The position numbers and the translations under genes were made by a program. The notes under the pieces were generated by a model. The model searched no databases. It saw only the letters and a list, made by a program, of their open reading frames with translations, and was not told the DNA's origin. From NCBI GenBank assembly GCA_900766655.1, contig CAAFWE010000159.1, positions 1-10,712 of the forward strand: a stretch of DNA of 10,712 nucleotides, written 5' to 3'. Every line of letters begins with the position of its first letter. Within the stretch, counting starts at the first letter, position 1. This document shows positions 1 through 6,943 of this stretch, one piece after another. Origin of the DNA: an uncultured Alistipes sp. (GTDB lineage Bacteria; Bacteroidota; Bacteroidia; Bacteroidales; Rikenellaceae).

Positions 1-2625
1 AATCAAGCGAGTACGCACCTCCTCAGGGAAGAATGACATCTTGCCAATCTCGGTGATACATACCTCGTGCGACTTGAAGTAGTTCTCCACATTCTTATAT
101 ACATCTTGTGGGAACTCGGTGATAAAGTTAGGTGCCTGCGACACATTCATATAGCTATCTGGAAGAAGCGGATATGGATCGAAGTACTTGGCATACAACT
201 CCTTGAACTCGGCTGTAAGCACCACGCAACGATTGACGATGCCCTGGATGCCATAGAGCTTGTTCTGTGCAGCCAAATCACCCTCGGCAAACTCCACCTC
301 GACGGTGCAACCCTTGGCATTGTCGACCTCGCCAAGCAAGATGTATGGCGCAAGCGAGTAGCCATCGTAGCCCCACTCGCCAACCTTGGCATAGCGAGCA
401 TACTTAAACTCACGACCATCGACGCGAACACTCTTTGGAGGGTAGTTTGCTGGCAGACGCAACTCATAGGTTGTCTTAGCGGTAGCACCCTCGAAAGTTC
501 CCTTGCGTGGAGCGACGGTGATAACCACCTTGTTGCCCTCGGTGCGCTTTGTCACCTTTGTAGTAGCATAGGCCGAAGAGTAATCCTTCGAATTGCCATC
601 ATCCTCGTAGATTGTAGTCTCTCCATCACCACCAGGGATAAATGTCAAGACATAGGAGGAGATGGTCTGCTGAAGATTACGCACCGACTTTGGATACATC
701 GGAATGATTGCTCCAGCCTTTGCGAAGTATGGATTCTCGGCCTGTGTGCAGTAGATATCTACCAACTCGCCATTGCCCTCATACATCTTGCCGCTCACCA
801 TATTGTACCACTTCTCGCCCTTTGGAATCCACACCTTGCGAGTAGCCAAGCCCGTACTCTTATCCATTGGGCTGACAATCGGTGCAACCATCAAATCGCC
901 TCCGAACATAAACTGATCCTTCATAGAGTAGGCGTACTCATCCTCTGGATGCGAATAGTACATCGGACGACACATCGAAACACCCGTATCGAAGGTCTCG
1001 CGTGCAGCAGCATAGATGTAAGGCACAAGAGCATAGCGCAGATGCATTGCAGCACGCATATCCATCATATGGTTAGGGAACTGCCAAATTCGACGCTCGA
1101 TAATGCTATTCTTGGTACAGTGAGTCTTGAACACTGGGGTGAAGACTCCGTACTGCAACCAACGCAAGTACAACTCAGGGTCAATGACCTTTGCATCCTC
1201 CTTGTGGAACATATGGCCACCGATATCGTGTCCCCAATAGCCATAGCCCACATTCGAGGCTGTTGCAGTAAACCAAGGCAAGAATGCCAACGCATCCCAA
1301 GCAATGTAGATATCGCCCGAGAAACCGGTCTGATAACGATGCGAGCCAAGACCTCCCCAGCGGTGGTAAATCATTGGGCGGATATTGCCCTTCTCGGCCA
1401 TATGGTGATTGAAGGTGTGATTCAACCAGAATGTGTTGTTCAAGTCCTTCACATACTTGCTGGTAACCCACTGCTGCCAATCGAGCCACCAGAAGTCAAC
1501 GCCCTGCTTCTCCATTGTACCGAGTACGGTCTCGAAGTAGGCATCGGCCCACTTCTGCTCCGACATCTTGTACGGAACACTCTCGCCCTCCTTTGTCCAG
1601 CCATACGCCTCGACAAAACGCTTGTAAGGCTCCTCGTAAGGCTGAATACCCGATGCAGGGTGGAGGTTAAGCGAGGTCTTCAGTTTCTGATCGTGACACC
1701 AAGTGAGGAAATTCTCTGGCGAAGGGAAGAGCTGCTGCTTCCAAGTGTAGCCTGTCCAACCCACGCGCTGACCATACTCGTCACGCTTGGTATCTTTGCC
1801 CTTTCTCAAGCCCCAGGTCTCGTGCCAATCCATATCGATGATGAGCACATCGAGCGGAATATCCAACGAGCGCATAGTCTCGACCAAGTCGCGCAACTCG
1901 TTGTCCGAGTATTGCCAATAGCGGCTCCACCAATAACCGAATACATACTTCGGAGGAAGCGGAATATCGCCAGCTACGCGGGTGTAGTCCTTCAATGCTT
2001 TGGTATATTCGTGGCCATAGGCAAAGAGGTACAAGTCGAGACGATCGCCCTCGGGACGACACTCAACCCACTCCTTCCAATGCGACTCCACTGGCACAAA
2101 GATGTGACGCTGCGAGTCGTCAACCACGCTCCAGCCGCTACGCGAGAGCAATCCAGTCTCCATAGGGCTCAATCGATTCTTTCGATTGCGAGGGTGGTTG
2201 TAGCCATAGTAGCCATCGAGTGTGCGAGTTGTACCCATAAGATTCTGAGTATCAACATCTCCATAGTGCCATACGACCTTCTTGCCTGCAACCAAAATCT
2301 CTGCCGAGAGATTCTCTGCCGAGAACTTTGCGCCCTTCTTGTAGGTCAATGTAACATTCGAAGTGGTGATGGTGAGCTTCGACTTGCTCTGCTTCACCTT
2401 GAACTGAGGCACCTCGAGTTTACGATTCACAAAAGTGAGCGTTGCTCTATCCTCGAACTTACCATCCTCGCTCCACTCCATACGAATCATCTGCGGAGTA
2501 AGCACCGTAAATCGTGCATTACCAGCAACGACCTGCGCCTTTTCGTCGGCCTTCGGACAATTTGCCGCCACGGCCATCGATGACATCGCAAAAAGCGATA
2601 TCGCCAAAATTAAAACTCTTTTCAT
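1..2625 (-). CDS. Secreted glycoside hydrolase family 31 enzyme (alpha-glucosidase/alpha-xylosidase type), 3' end cut by window edge
   Basis: The reading frame runs without a stop from ATG at 2625 to the left edge (875 codons visible, C-terminus missing). The first 20 residues form a Sec signal peptide with a likely A-V-A cleavage site, so the enzyme acts in the periplasm or at the cell surface. Residues about 40-190 look like the GH31 N-terminal beta domain. The TIM barrel follows, with an I-D-M-D-W-H motif (D264, D266), a W-W-L-D-W-Q-Q motif whose D382 is the expected nucleophile, F-S-G-D with D438 as expected acid/base, and the family motif G-H-D-I-G-G (D467). The distal beta domains end near residue 783, and about 90 further residues form a C-terminal extension. 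GH31 enzymes are retaining alpha-glycosidases; the exact substrate (glucoside, xyloside, galactoside, GalNAc) cannot be read from these motifs. It is the last visible gene of a minus-strand cluster, 19 bp after the NfeD gene. Its codons 16-853 contain no TTA, CTA or TCA, which leaves a long spurious antisense frame. Confidence 0.95.
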   Translation of the reverse strand, partial: MKRVLILAISLFAMSSMAVAANCPKADEKAQVVAGNARFTVLTPQMIRMEWSEDGKFEDRATLTFVNRKLEVPQFKVKQSKSKLTITTSNVTLTYKKGAKFSAENLSAEILVAGKKVVWHYGDVDTQNLMGTTRTLDGYYGYNHPRNRKNRLSPMETGLLSRSGWSVVDDSQRHIFVPVESHWKEWVECRPEGDRLDLYLFAYGHEYTKALKDYTRVAGDIPLPPKYVFGYWWSRYWQYSDNELRDLVETMRSLDIPLDVLIIDMDWHETWGLRKGKDTKRDEYGQRVGWTGYTWKQQLFPSPENFLTWCHDQKLKTSLNLHPASGIQPYEEPYKRFVEAYGWTKEGESVPYKMSEQKWADAYFETVLGTMEKQGVDFWWLDWQQWVTSKYVKDLNNTFWLNHTFNHHMAEKGNIRPMIYHRWGGLGSHRYQTGFSGDIYIAWDALAFLPWFTATASNVGYGYWGHDIGGHMFHKEDAKVIDPELYLRWLQYGVFTPVFKTHCTKNSIIERRIWQFPNHMMDMRAAMHLRYALVPYIYAAARETFDTGVSMCRPMYYSHPEDEYAYSMKDQFMFGGDLMVAPIVSPMDKSTGLATRKVWIPKGEKWYNMVSGKMYEGNGELVDIYCTQAENPYFAKAGAIIPMYPKSVRNLQQTISSYVLTFIPGGDGETTIYEDDGNSKDYSSAYATTKVTKRTEGNKVVITVAPRKGTFEGATAKTTYELRLPANYPPKSVRVDGREFKYARYAKVGEWGYDGYSLAPYILLGEVDNAKGCTVEVEFAEGDLAAQNKLYGIQGIVNRCVVLTAEFKELYAKYFDPYPLLPDSYMNVSQAPNFITEFPQDVYKNVENYFKSHEVCITEIGKMSFFPEEVRTRLI

Positions 2626-2644
2626 CGTTTCGATAGTTTATAGG

Positions 2645-3112
2645 TTATTTATCTACTCTCTTGACCAATACCGAGAAATTCTCGAAGCCTACCACCTCAA
2701 CCTCCTCGCGTTGATCGATAAGCAAATCCGACTTAGCCTCGTAGCGTTTGCCATTGACCTCGATAGTGCCCATAGGTGCGATACGCGAAATTGCTACACC
2801 GTGAGCACCCACCTCAACACTATGCTCTGGAAGCTCCGACGAAACCGAATCGATATTCTTCTGCAACGATAGCTTCTGCCAAGTCTTGGCACGCAACGAG
2901 AAAATCACCGTAATCAACGAGAGCAACAGAGTTACTGCAATGACAACCACGCCAGCGGTAGTGCCATAGTAGGCAAAGCCGAGATAGATGGCTCCCGCAT
3001 AGCTTCCTAACGCAAGGATAGCTCCAATGGTCACTCCTGGCAACAAAACTATCTCTGCCATCAGGAACAGTGCACCAAGCACCAACAACACAATGATATA
3101 GACCAGATTCAT
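2645..3112 (-). CDS. NfeD-family membrane protein (short form)
   Basis: This 155-residue protein has hydrophobic segments at about 3-24, 27-47 and 51-73, followed by a soluble C-terminal domain (about 98-152) that fits the NfeD OB-fold. It has the pattern G-x-x-G-x-A, then R-I-x-P-x-G, then N-G-K-R-Y-E-A, and ends in V-E-V-V-G-F and S-V-L-V. This is the short NfeD type without the N-terminal ClpP-like protease. In other bacteria such proteins often pair with flotillin/SPFH proteins in membrane-domain organisation, but no flotillin gene is in this window. It lies 15 bp downstream of the SPOR protein gene and 19 bp upstream of the GH31 gene on the same strand, so it is probably co-transcribed. 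No Shine-Dalgarno is visible; the upstream stretch is A-rich, as usual in Bacteroidota. Function in this cell is unknown. Confidence 0.85.
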   Translation of the reverse strand: MNLVYIIVLLVLGALFLMAEIVLLPGVTIGAILALGSYAGAIYLGFAYYGTTAGVVVIAVTLLLSLITVIFSLRAKTWQKLSLQKNIDSVSSELPEHSVEVGAHGVAISRIAPMGTIEVNGKRYEAKSDLLIDQREEVEVVGFENFSVLVKRVDK

Positions 3113-3127
3113 AATTTTATGTTTTAG

Positions 3128-4624
3128 TTATTTCTTCGTAATTTCAACATTCAGTGCGCTATCCACGCTTCGCAAATCGGCTGCAACAGCCTCTGCCACC
3201 AACTTATCGACGAATGGGCCAACCACAAATGTCGAGCCCACACGCGAGATGGTGCAATCGCTATTTTGCGAGAGAATACGCGACTTCATATCGTCGGTGA
3301 GCGATGCGACACCCGTAATCTCAAGCGAGTATTTGCTCTCGGAACGACGCATATCGGCAACCGTAGGGTAGTATGCACCATCAACCCACACCGAGATGAG
3401 CGGATCGCGGAATCCCGCCTTTTTCAGCTTGTCGACAGCATCTTTAGCCTCCTGCTCGGTGCGGAAGCCACCCACATAGTAGGTGTAGTAACCGCTATGG
3501 GTAGTATCCGAGTACGAGAGAGGCGTAGCACCTCGGAAGGCCGACACGCTCGGTCTCTTCGAGAAGATGCCCACTCTCACACGATAAATCACGCCATAGT
3601 CGTAGACCTTGGTCTTTGGCACTGGATTTTTCGATGTGTAGATGGAAGGTATCTTAATCTCGACATCCTCGTAGTTGATGAAGCTACGACGCTGCAACGA
3701 GAGTTTCGAGAGGCGATAGTCACGATTTTTGAGTGCCGACAATACCGACCTCAACGAGTCGCGCGAGGTGGTGAGCGACAGAGCCGCAGCCACGCCCATC
3801 TCGTACTCGGTGAGAGCCCTCTTACGCACATAGTAGCTCACCAATGCATCCGACTGATAGAGATCGCTATTGCCATTAATCTCTCGCTCGGCACGCGCTG
3901 CAACCTCGGCCGAGAAGTCGAGCATTGCGGTCTTGCCATCGCGCTCCATCAAGAGATCATAGGCGTATATCTTATTGAAATAGAGCGACGACCACATCGA
4001 AGATATCTGCGAATCGAGCGACGCAATCTCGCTCTGCTTTGCAGCAAACTGCTGAGCAAACTCATCGGCTTCGGGTTTGGTCGGAGCCTCCATATATTGG
4101 CGTTGCAAGGCCAACAATTCGCTATACTTTCGGTGGAGAAGTTCCACGCACTCCTTTACAGTCGACTCACGCTGCTGCGACGAGCGCAAGCTCTTAAAGT
4201 CTGTAGCCGAGAGACGCTCCGCAAAGTAGTCGTTTGCCACCAAATCGCGCTTCATACGAGCCTTATCTGGTATATAGGCATTGCCCTTATCCTCGACAAC
4301 AACCTGCGACTTTTGCGCTGTAGAGCCACTCTTGCGAGCCTCATCGTATGCCTCGAGCGCACTCTTGACATCACGCTGGGAGATTCTCGCCAAAATTTTA
4401 TCGTACTCTTGTTGCAGACGCTCCATCTCCTTCTCCAACGAGAGAATCGTAGGGGAGAGCTTCTCGCGCATATCCTCATTGTGGGCATAGTTGACACGAT
4501 GCTCGGCAAGAACATCCTTCACAGAGTCGCGCAAAAAGGCAGCTCGCTCCAAATCTTTCTCGCTCTGCGCCTGTACACCAAATGCCGAGGCCAACGCCAC
4601 AGCAAATATAATTGTTCGTTTCAT
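3128..4624 (-). CDS. Secreted coiled-coil protein with C-terminal SPOR domain(s)
   Basis: The protein has 498 residues if it starts at ATG 4624. A GTG two codons upstream is possible, but the ATG forms an ATGA overlap with the trkH stop and is followed directly by a signal peptide (M-K-R-T-I-I-F-A..., cleavage after V-Q-A at about residue 19). Residues about 55-100 are rich in E/K/R/L/Q with coiled-coil character, and the middle (to about 310) is largely helical. Residues about 347-412 match a SPOR domain: Y-R-V-R-V-G-I-F near its start, Y-Y-V-G-G-F-R-T-E-Q-E-A in the middle, and a final K-K-A-G-F. A second SPOR-like unit follows at about 432-498 (Y-S-L-E-I-T-G, then F-V-V-G-P-F-V-D-K-L-V-A-E-A). 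SPOR domains bind denuded peptidoglycan glycan strands at division sites, so an envelope or cell-wall role is a reasonable inference. I do not recognise a named gene. Translation is probably coupled to trkH. Confidence 0.8.
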   Translation of the reverse strand: MKRTIIFAVALASAFGVQAQSEKDLERAAFLRDSVKDVLAEHRVNYAHNEDMREKLSPTILSLEKEMERLQQEYDKILARISQRDVKSALEAYDEARKSGSTAQKSQVVVEDKGNAYIPDKARMKRDLVANDYFAERLSATDFKSLRSSQQRESTVKECVELLHRKYSELLALQRQYMEAPTKPEADEFAQQFAAKQSEIASLDSQISSMWSSLYFNKIYAYDLLMERDGKTAMLDFSAEVAARAEREINGNSDLYQSDALVSYYVRKRALTEYEMGVAAALSLTTSRDSLRSVLSALKNRDYRLSKLSLQRRSFINYEDVEIKIPSIYTSKNPVPKTKVYDYGVIYRVRVGIFSKRPSVSAFRGATPLSYSDTTHSGYYTYYVGGFRTEQEAKDAVDKLKKAGFRDPLISVWVDGAYYPTVADMRRSESKYSLEITGVASLTDDMKSRILSQNSDCTISRVGSTFVVGPFVDKLVAEAVAADLRSVDSALNVEITKK

Positions 4625-6063
4625 CGCCACTTACTAATAAATAGGAACTGAATAAATCCAAATATCTCGAGACGCCCCATCAACATAAGGATGGTACCTT
4701 GGAATTTCAACAAGGATGGTATGGCCGCATAGTTGTCGAACGAGCCCACCGAGCCAAAGCCTGGGCCGACATTGCCGATAAAGGCCACCGACGACGATAG
4801 CGCAGTAAGCAAATCCAAGCCCAAAAGTGTGCTTGTCAGCGTACCAAACAGAATCAGAATAAAGTAGGTGGTGAGGAATAGAGTCACCGTATTGACCTGT
4901 CTATCCTCCTGCAAAATACCATCCAGACGAATACGAATGATGGCATTTGGGTGTTGTTGGCCACGCAGACGGGCTACCAAAACCTTGAAATAGAGCAATA
5001 CTCGGTCGACCTTTGCTCCTCCTGATGTCGAGCCAGCACAACCGCAGATAATCGAGAGGATTATCAGAATGACTATCGCAAACGGAGTCCAAAGGTTGGT
5101 GTTTGCAGTAGCAAAACCCGACGTGGATATGAGCGACACCACCTGAAACACCGACTGACGCAACGAAATCAATGGCGAGGTGTAGACATCCGAGAAGTAG
5201 AGATTTGCACCAATAACCAAAGTTGCCAATACGATAATAGTCACATAGACACGCACAACCTCCGAGCGGAATATGTTATTTGACCTGCGTGTGAAGGTCG
5301 AGTAGATAAGTCCGAAGTGGAGACTCGCAATAAACATCACCACGATCAGAATCCACTCGATAAGCGGACTATCGAAGTGGCCGATGCTGGCATTCTTGGT
5401 AGAGAAGCCACCCGTAGCGCATGCTGACATAGCGTGGTTGACTGCATCGAACCAGCGCATACCAGCCAACTTGAGCGAAAGGGTAGTGATTATCGTAAGG
5501 CCGATGTAGATGGCAAGCAGAATCTTCACCACCTTCTGAGTACGATAACGATAGTTATCCTTTGCCAACGACGATAGCTCGATGCCCGACAAGGCCATCT
5601 TATTGGTGCCGAGCGAAGGCAACACCAGCAGTGCAAACATCACTACACCAACACCACCAATCCAATTGGTGGCTGAACGCCAAAAGAGCAATCCTTGTGG
5701 AATAGCCTCGATATCGGTGAGAATCGAAGCTCCCGTAGTGGTAAATCCCGAGACACTCTCAAACCAAGCATCGATAATGGTGAACTCACCACCCCAGATG
5801 AGGTATGGGAACATACCCACTATACACGAGAGCACCCACGAGCCCGCAACAATGACAAAACCCTCCTTGGTGGAGAAGGTGTCAGTTTTGGGTACAAAAA
5901 TCATAGGGAAGCATCCGAGTAGCAGCGTCAGCAACGACGACAGCAACAACGGATAGAAACCCGTATCGTGCGACACATAGGAGATGACAGCAGAGACAGC
6001 CATAAAGGCTGCAAGCACCATCATCACTGTGCCGACGTATCGCAATATAACACTAAATCGCAT
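4621..6063 (-). CDS. trkH: TrkH-family potassium uptake protein (membrane subunit)
   Basis: The 480-residue protein is of usual TrkH length and strongly hydrophobic, with four repeated M1-P-M2 units. All four filter loops are visible: T-T-T-G-A around 108-112, A-T-G-G-F at 216-220, S-T-S-G-F at 313-317, and N-V-G-P-G-F at 431-436. The conserved intramembrane gate motif G-S-T-S-G-G-A-K is at 344-351, and G-R-L-E-I-F is near the C-terminus (463-468). TrkH/KtrB proteins form the K+-translocating dimer and normally need a cytoplasmic RCK-domain partner (TrkA/KtrA), which is not encoded next to it here. The ATG at 6063 lies 11 bp inside the end of the upstream sensor-like gene, directly after a GAGGGGG stretch. 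Its TGA overlaps the ATG of the following SPOR gene. The gene is therefore embedded in a tightly coupled cluster. Confidence 0.97.
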   Translation of the reverse strand: MRFSVILRYVGTVMMVLAAFMAVSAVISYVSHDTGFYPLLLSSLLTLLLGCFPMIFVPKTDTFSTKEGFVIVAGSWVLSCIVGMFPYLIWGGEFTIIDAWFESVSGFTTTGASILTDIEAIPQGLLFWRSATNWIGGVGVVMFALLVLPSLGTNKMALSGIELSSLAKDNYRYRTQKVVKILLAIYIGLTIITTLSLKLAGMRWFDAVNHAMSACATGGFSTKNASIGHFDSPLIEWILIVVMFIASLHFGLIYSTFTRRSNNIFRSEVVRVYVTIIVLATLVIGANLYFSDVYTSPLISLRQSVFQVVSLISTSGFATANTNLWTPFAIVILIILSIICGCAGSTSGGAKVDRVLLYFKVLVARLRGQQHPNAIIRIRLDGILQEDRQVNTVTLFLTTYFILILFGTLTSTLLGLDLLTALSSSVAFIGNVGPGFGSVGSFDNYAAIPSLLKFQGTILMLMGRLEIFGFIQFLFISKWR

Positions 6064-6859
6064 CCCCCTCTTGCTTTTTCTGTGATCTCGAAATATTGAC
6101 CAAATTCTCGATATTGTCGTTCAACTCCTTGATTTCATCGACCATATCAGCCTTTGGTTTGTAAGACATCTTGAACTGAAGATGGTTGGCCAGCGCACGA
6201 TTGATGACCAAAATAGGCTTCACACCATAGATGTAGATGAAGAAGTAGAACATCAGCACCACCGCAATCATCACCAACAACGAGATGAAAACTGGAATCA
6301 CCGAGCGATGAGCATTCTTCGAAAGAAGAGCCGCGCGAGGAGCAAGTTGTGCGTGAAGAAGTTCGGTATAGTGCTCGACCTCAACCAAGTATCTATCATA
6401 GATAGGCTCGTAATTCTCTTTATACCAGCTACGAGCACCACGACCTGCAGCCACCACCACCGTATCTGCACCAGCCGCAGCGAGTGGAGCATAATTCTCG
6501 GCCAAACGCTGCATATCGGCAATATAAGCAGCAAGGATATCGAGACTCTGCGACATCTGCTCGGAGGCCGATTTGCGAGCTGTAGCAATAATCTCCTCAA
6601 CCTCGGTAGCAGCCGCAGCGCATTTGGCTCGAGCCTCAGCATCCTCGAACACCGAGATATCAATCAAGGCATCACTATGCGCTTGCGCCGAGCGAATCAA
6701 TCGTCGTGCAGCATCCATCTCGCGACCTCCAGCGGTGACAACATCCTCGGCATCGTAGCTCAAATTATTGAGCTCAACAAGCGATATAACGCCCGACACC
6801 GACAACAGTGCTGCGATACTCAAAAAAGCAACCGTAATTCGTTTTCCTATTCCCTTCAT
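6053..6859 (-). CDS. Membrane sensor-like protein: four-helix-type extracytoplasmic domain, two TM helices, HAMP-like tail, no output domain
   Basis: This 268-residue protein has a short basic N-terminus, a transmembrane helix at about 8-28 and an Ala/Glu-rich, all-helical extracytoplasmic region (about 29-185) resembling the four-helix-bundle sensors of chemoreceptors. A second transmembrane helix lies at about 187-211, followed by a cytoplasmic tail. The tail begins with K-P-I (P215) and contains D-E-I-K-E-L-N-D-N-I (241-250), matching the proline and D-E-x-x-x-L landmarks of a HAMP domain. The protein then stops: there is no histidine kinase, cyclase or methyl-accepting domain. It overlaps trkH by 11 bp, suggesting that its product acts with the K+ transporter or senses conditions relevant to it; this is inference. 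Alternatives are a degenerate receptor remnant or a partner of a kinase encoded elsewhere. It is the first gene of the cluster and has its own promoter box at 6898-6905. Confidence 0.7.
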   Translation of the reverse strand: MKGIGKRITVAFLSIAALLSVSGVISLVELNNLSYDAEDVVTAGGREMDAARRLIRSAQAHSDALIDISVFEDAEARAKCAAAATEVEEIIATARKSASEQMSQSLDILAAYIADMQRLAENYAPLAAAGADTVVVAAGRGARSWYKENYEPIYDRYLVEVEHYTELLHAQLAPRAALLSKNAHRSVIPVFISLLVMIAVVLMFYFFIYIYGVKPILVINRALANHLQFKMSYKPKADMVDEIKELNDNIENLVNISRSQKKQEGDAI

Positions 6860-6871
6860 ATACGGATAAAA

Positions 6872-6913
6872 AAAATTATTATCTCTGTTTCAATTCGCAA
6901 AGATAATAATTTT
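6872..6913 (-). terminator. 13-bp perfect inverted repeat with T-tract; likely weak terminator of mtaB
   Basis: Arms 6872-6884 and 6901-6913 are exact reverse complements (AAAATTATTATCT and AGATAATAATTTT) separated by 16 nt. Read on the minus strand, the structure lies 30 nt beyond the mtaB stop and runs into eight T (complement of A6868-6875), the layout of an intrinsic terminator. The stem holds only one G-C pair, so it would be weak. The mtaB-proximal arm also contains most of the -7 box of the next gene, so it could instead be an operator. Confidence 0.5.
6898..6905 (-). promoter_or_regulatory. Bacteroidota -7 promoter box for the sensor/trkH operon
   Basis: On the minus strand this reads TATCTTTG, an exact fit to the Bacteroidota -7 consensus TAnnTTTG. 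Transcription would begin near 6893 and leave a leader of about 33 nt before the ATG at 6859. No clear TTG/TTTG -33 element is seen at the right distance, only a T-run, so the promoter may be weak or need an activator. The 84-bp gap 6860-6943 holds nothing else apart from the overlapping inverted repeat. Confidence 0.55.
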
Positions 6914-6943
6914 AGGGATAAAAACTATGTTTTTAAGAGAAAT

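Noticed and set aside
1..69. Lipoprotein or phage-like features, tRNA genes, CRISPR arrays, insertion sequence ends anywhere in the window
   Set aside because: No regularly spaced repeats, transposase motifs, tRNA cloverleaf or lipobox signals were seen; the GH31 N-terminal Cys at residue 23 lacks a proper lipobox.
67..2583. 838-codon plus-strand open frame opposite the GH31 gene
   Set aside because: It is in exact antisense register with a clear GH31 gene, lacks recognisable domains, and is explained by the absence of TTA, CTA and TCA codons in the sense gene.
2435..2872. 145-codon plus-strand open frame across the NfeD/GH31 junction
   Set aside because: It is antisense to two well-supported genes, with no start signal or domain.
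4625..4630. GTG at 4630 as start of the SPOR protein
   Set aside because: The ATG at 4624 makes the standard ATGA overlap with trkH and begins a normal signal peptide, so the GTG adds only two residues without support.
3266..4651. 461-codon plus-strand open frame opposite the SPOR protein gene
   Set aside because: It has the same in-register antisense artefact; the translation is rich in Arg/His/Ile/Leu with no family features.
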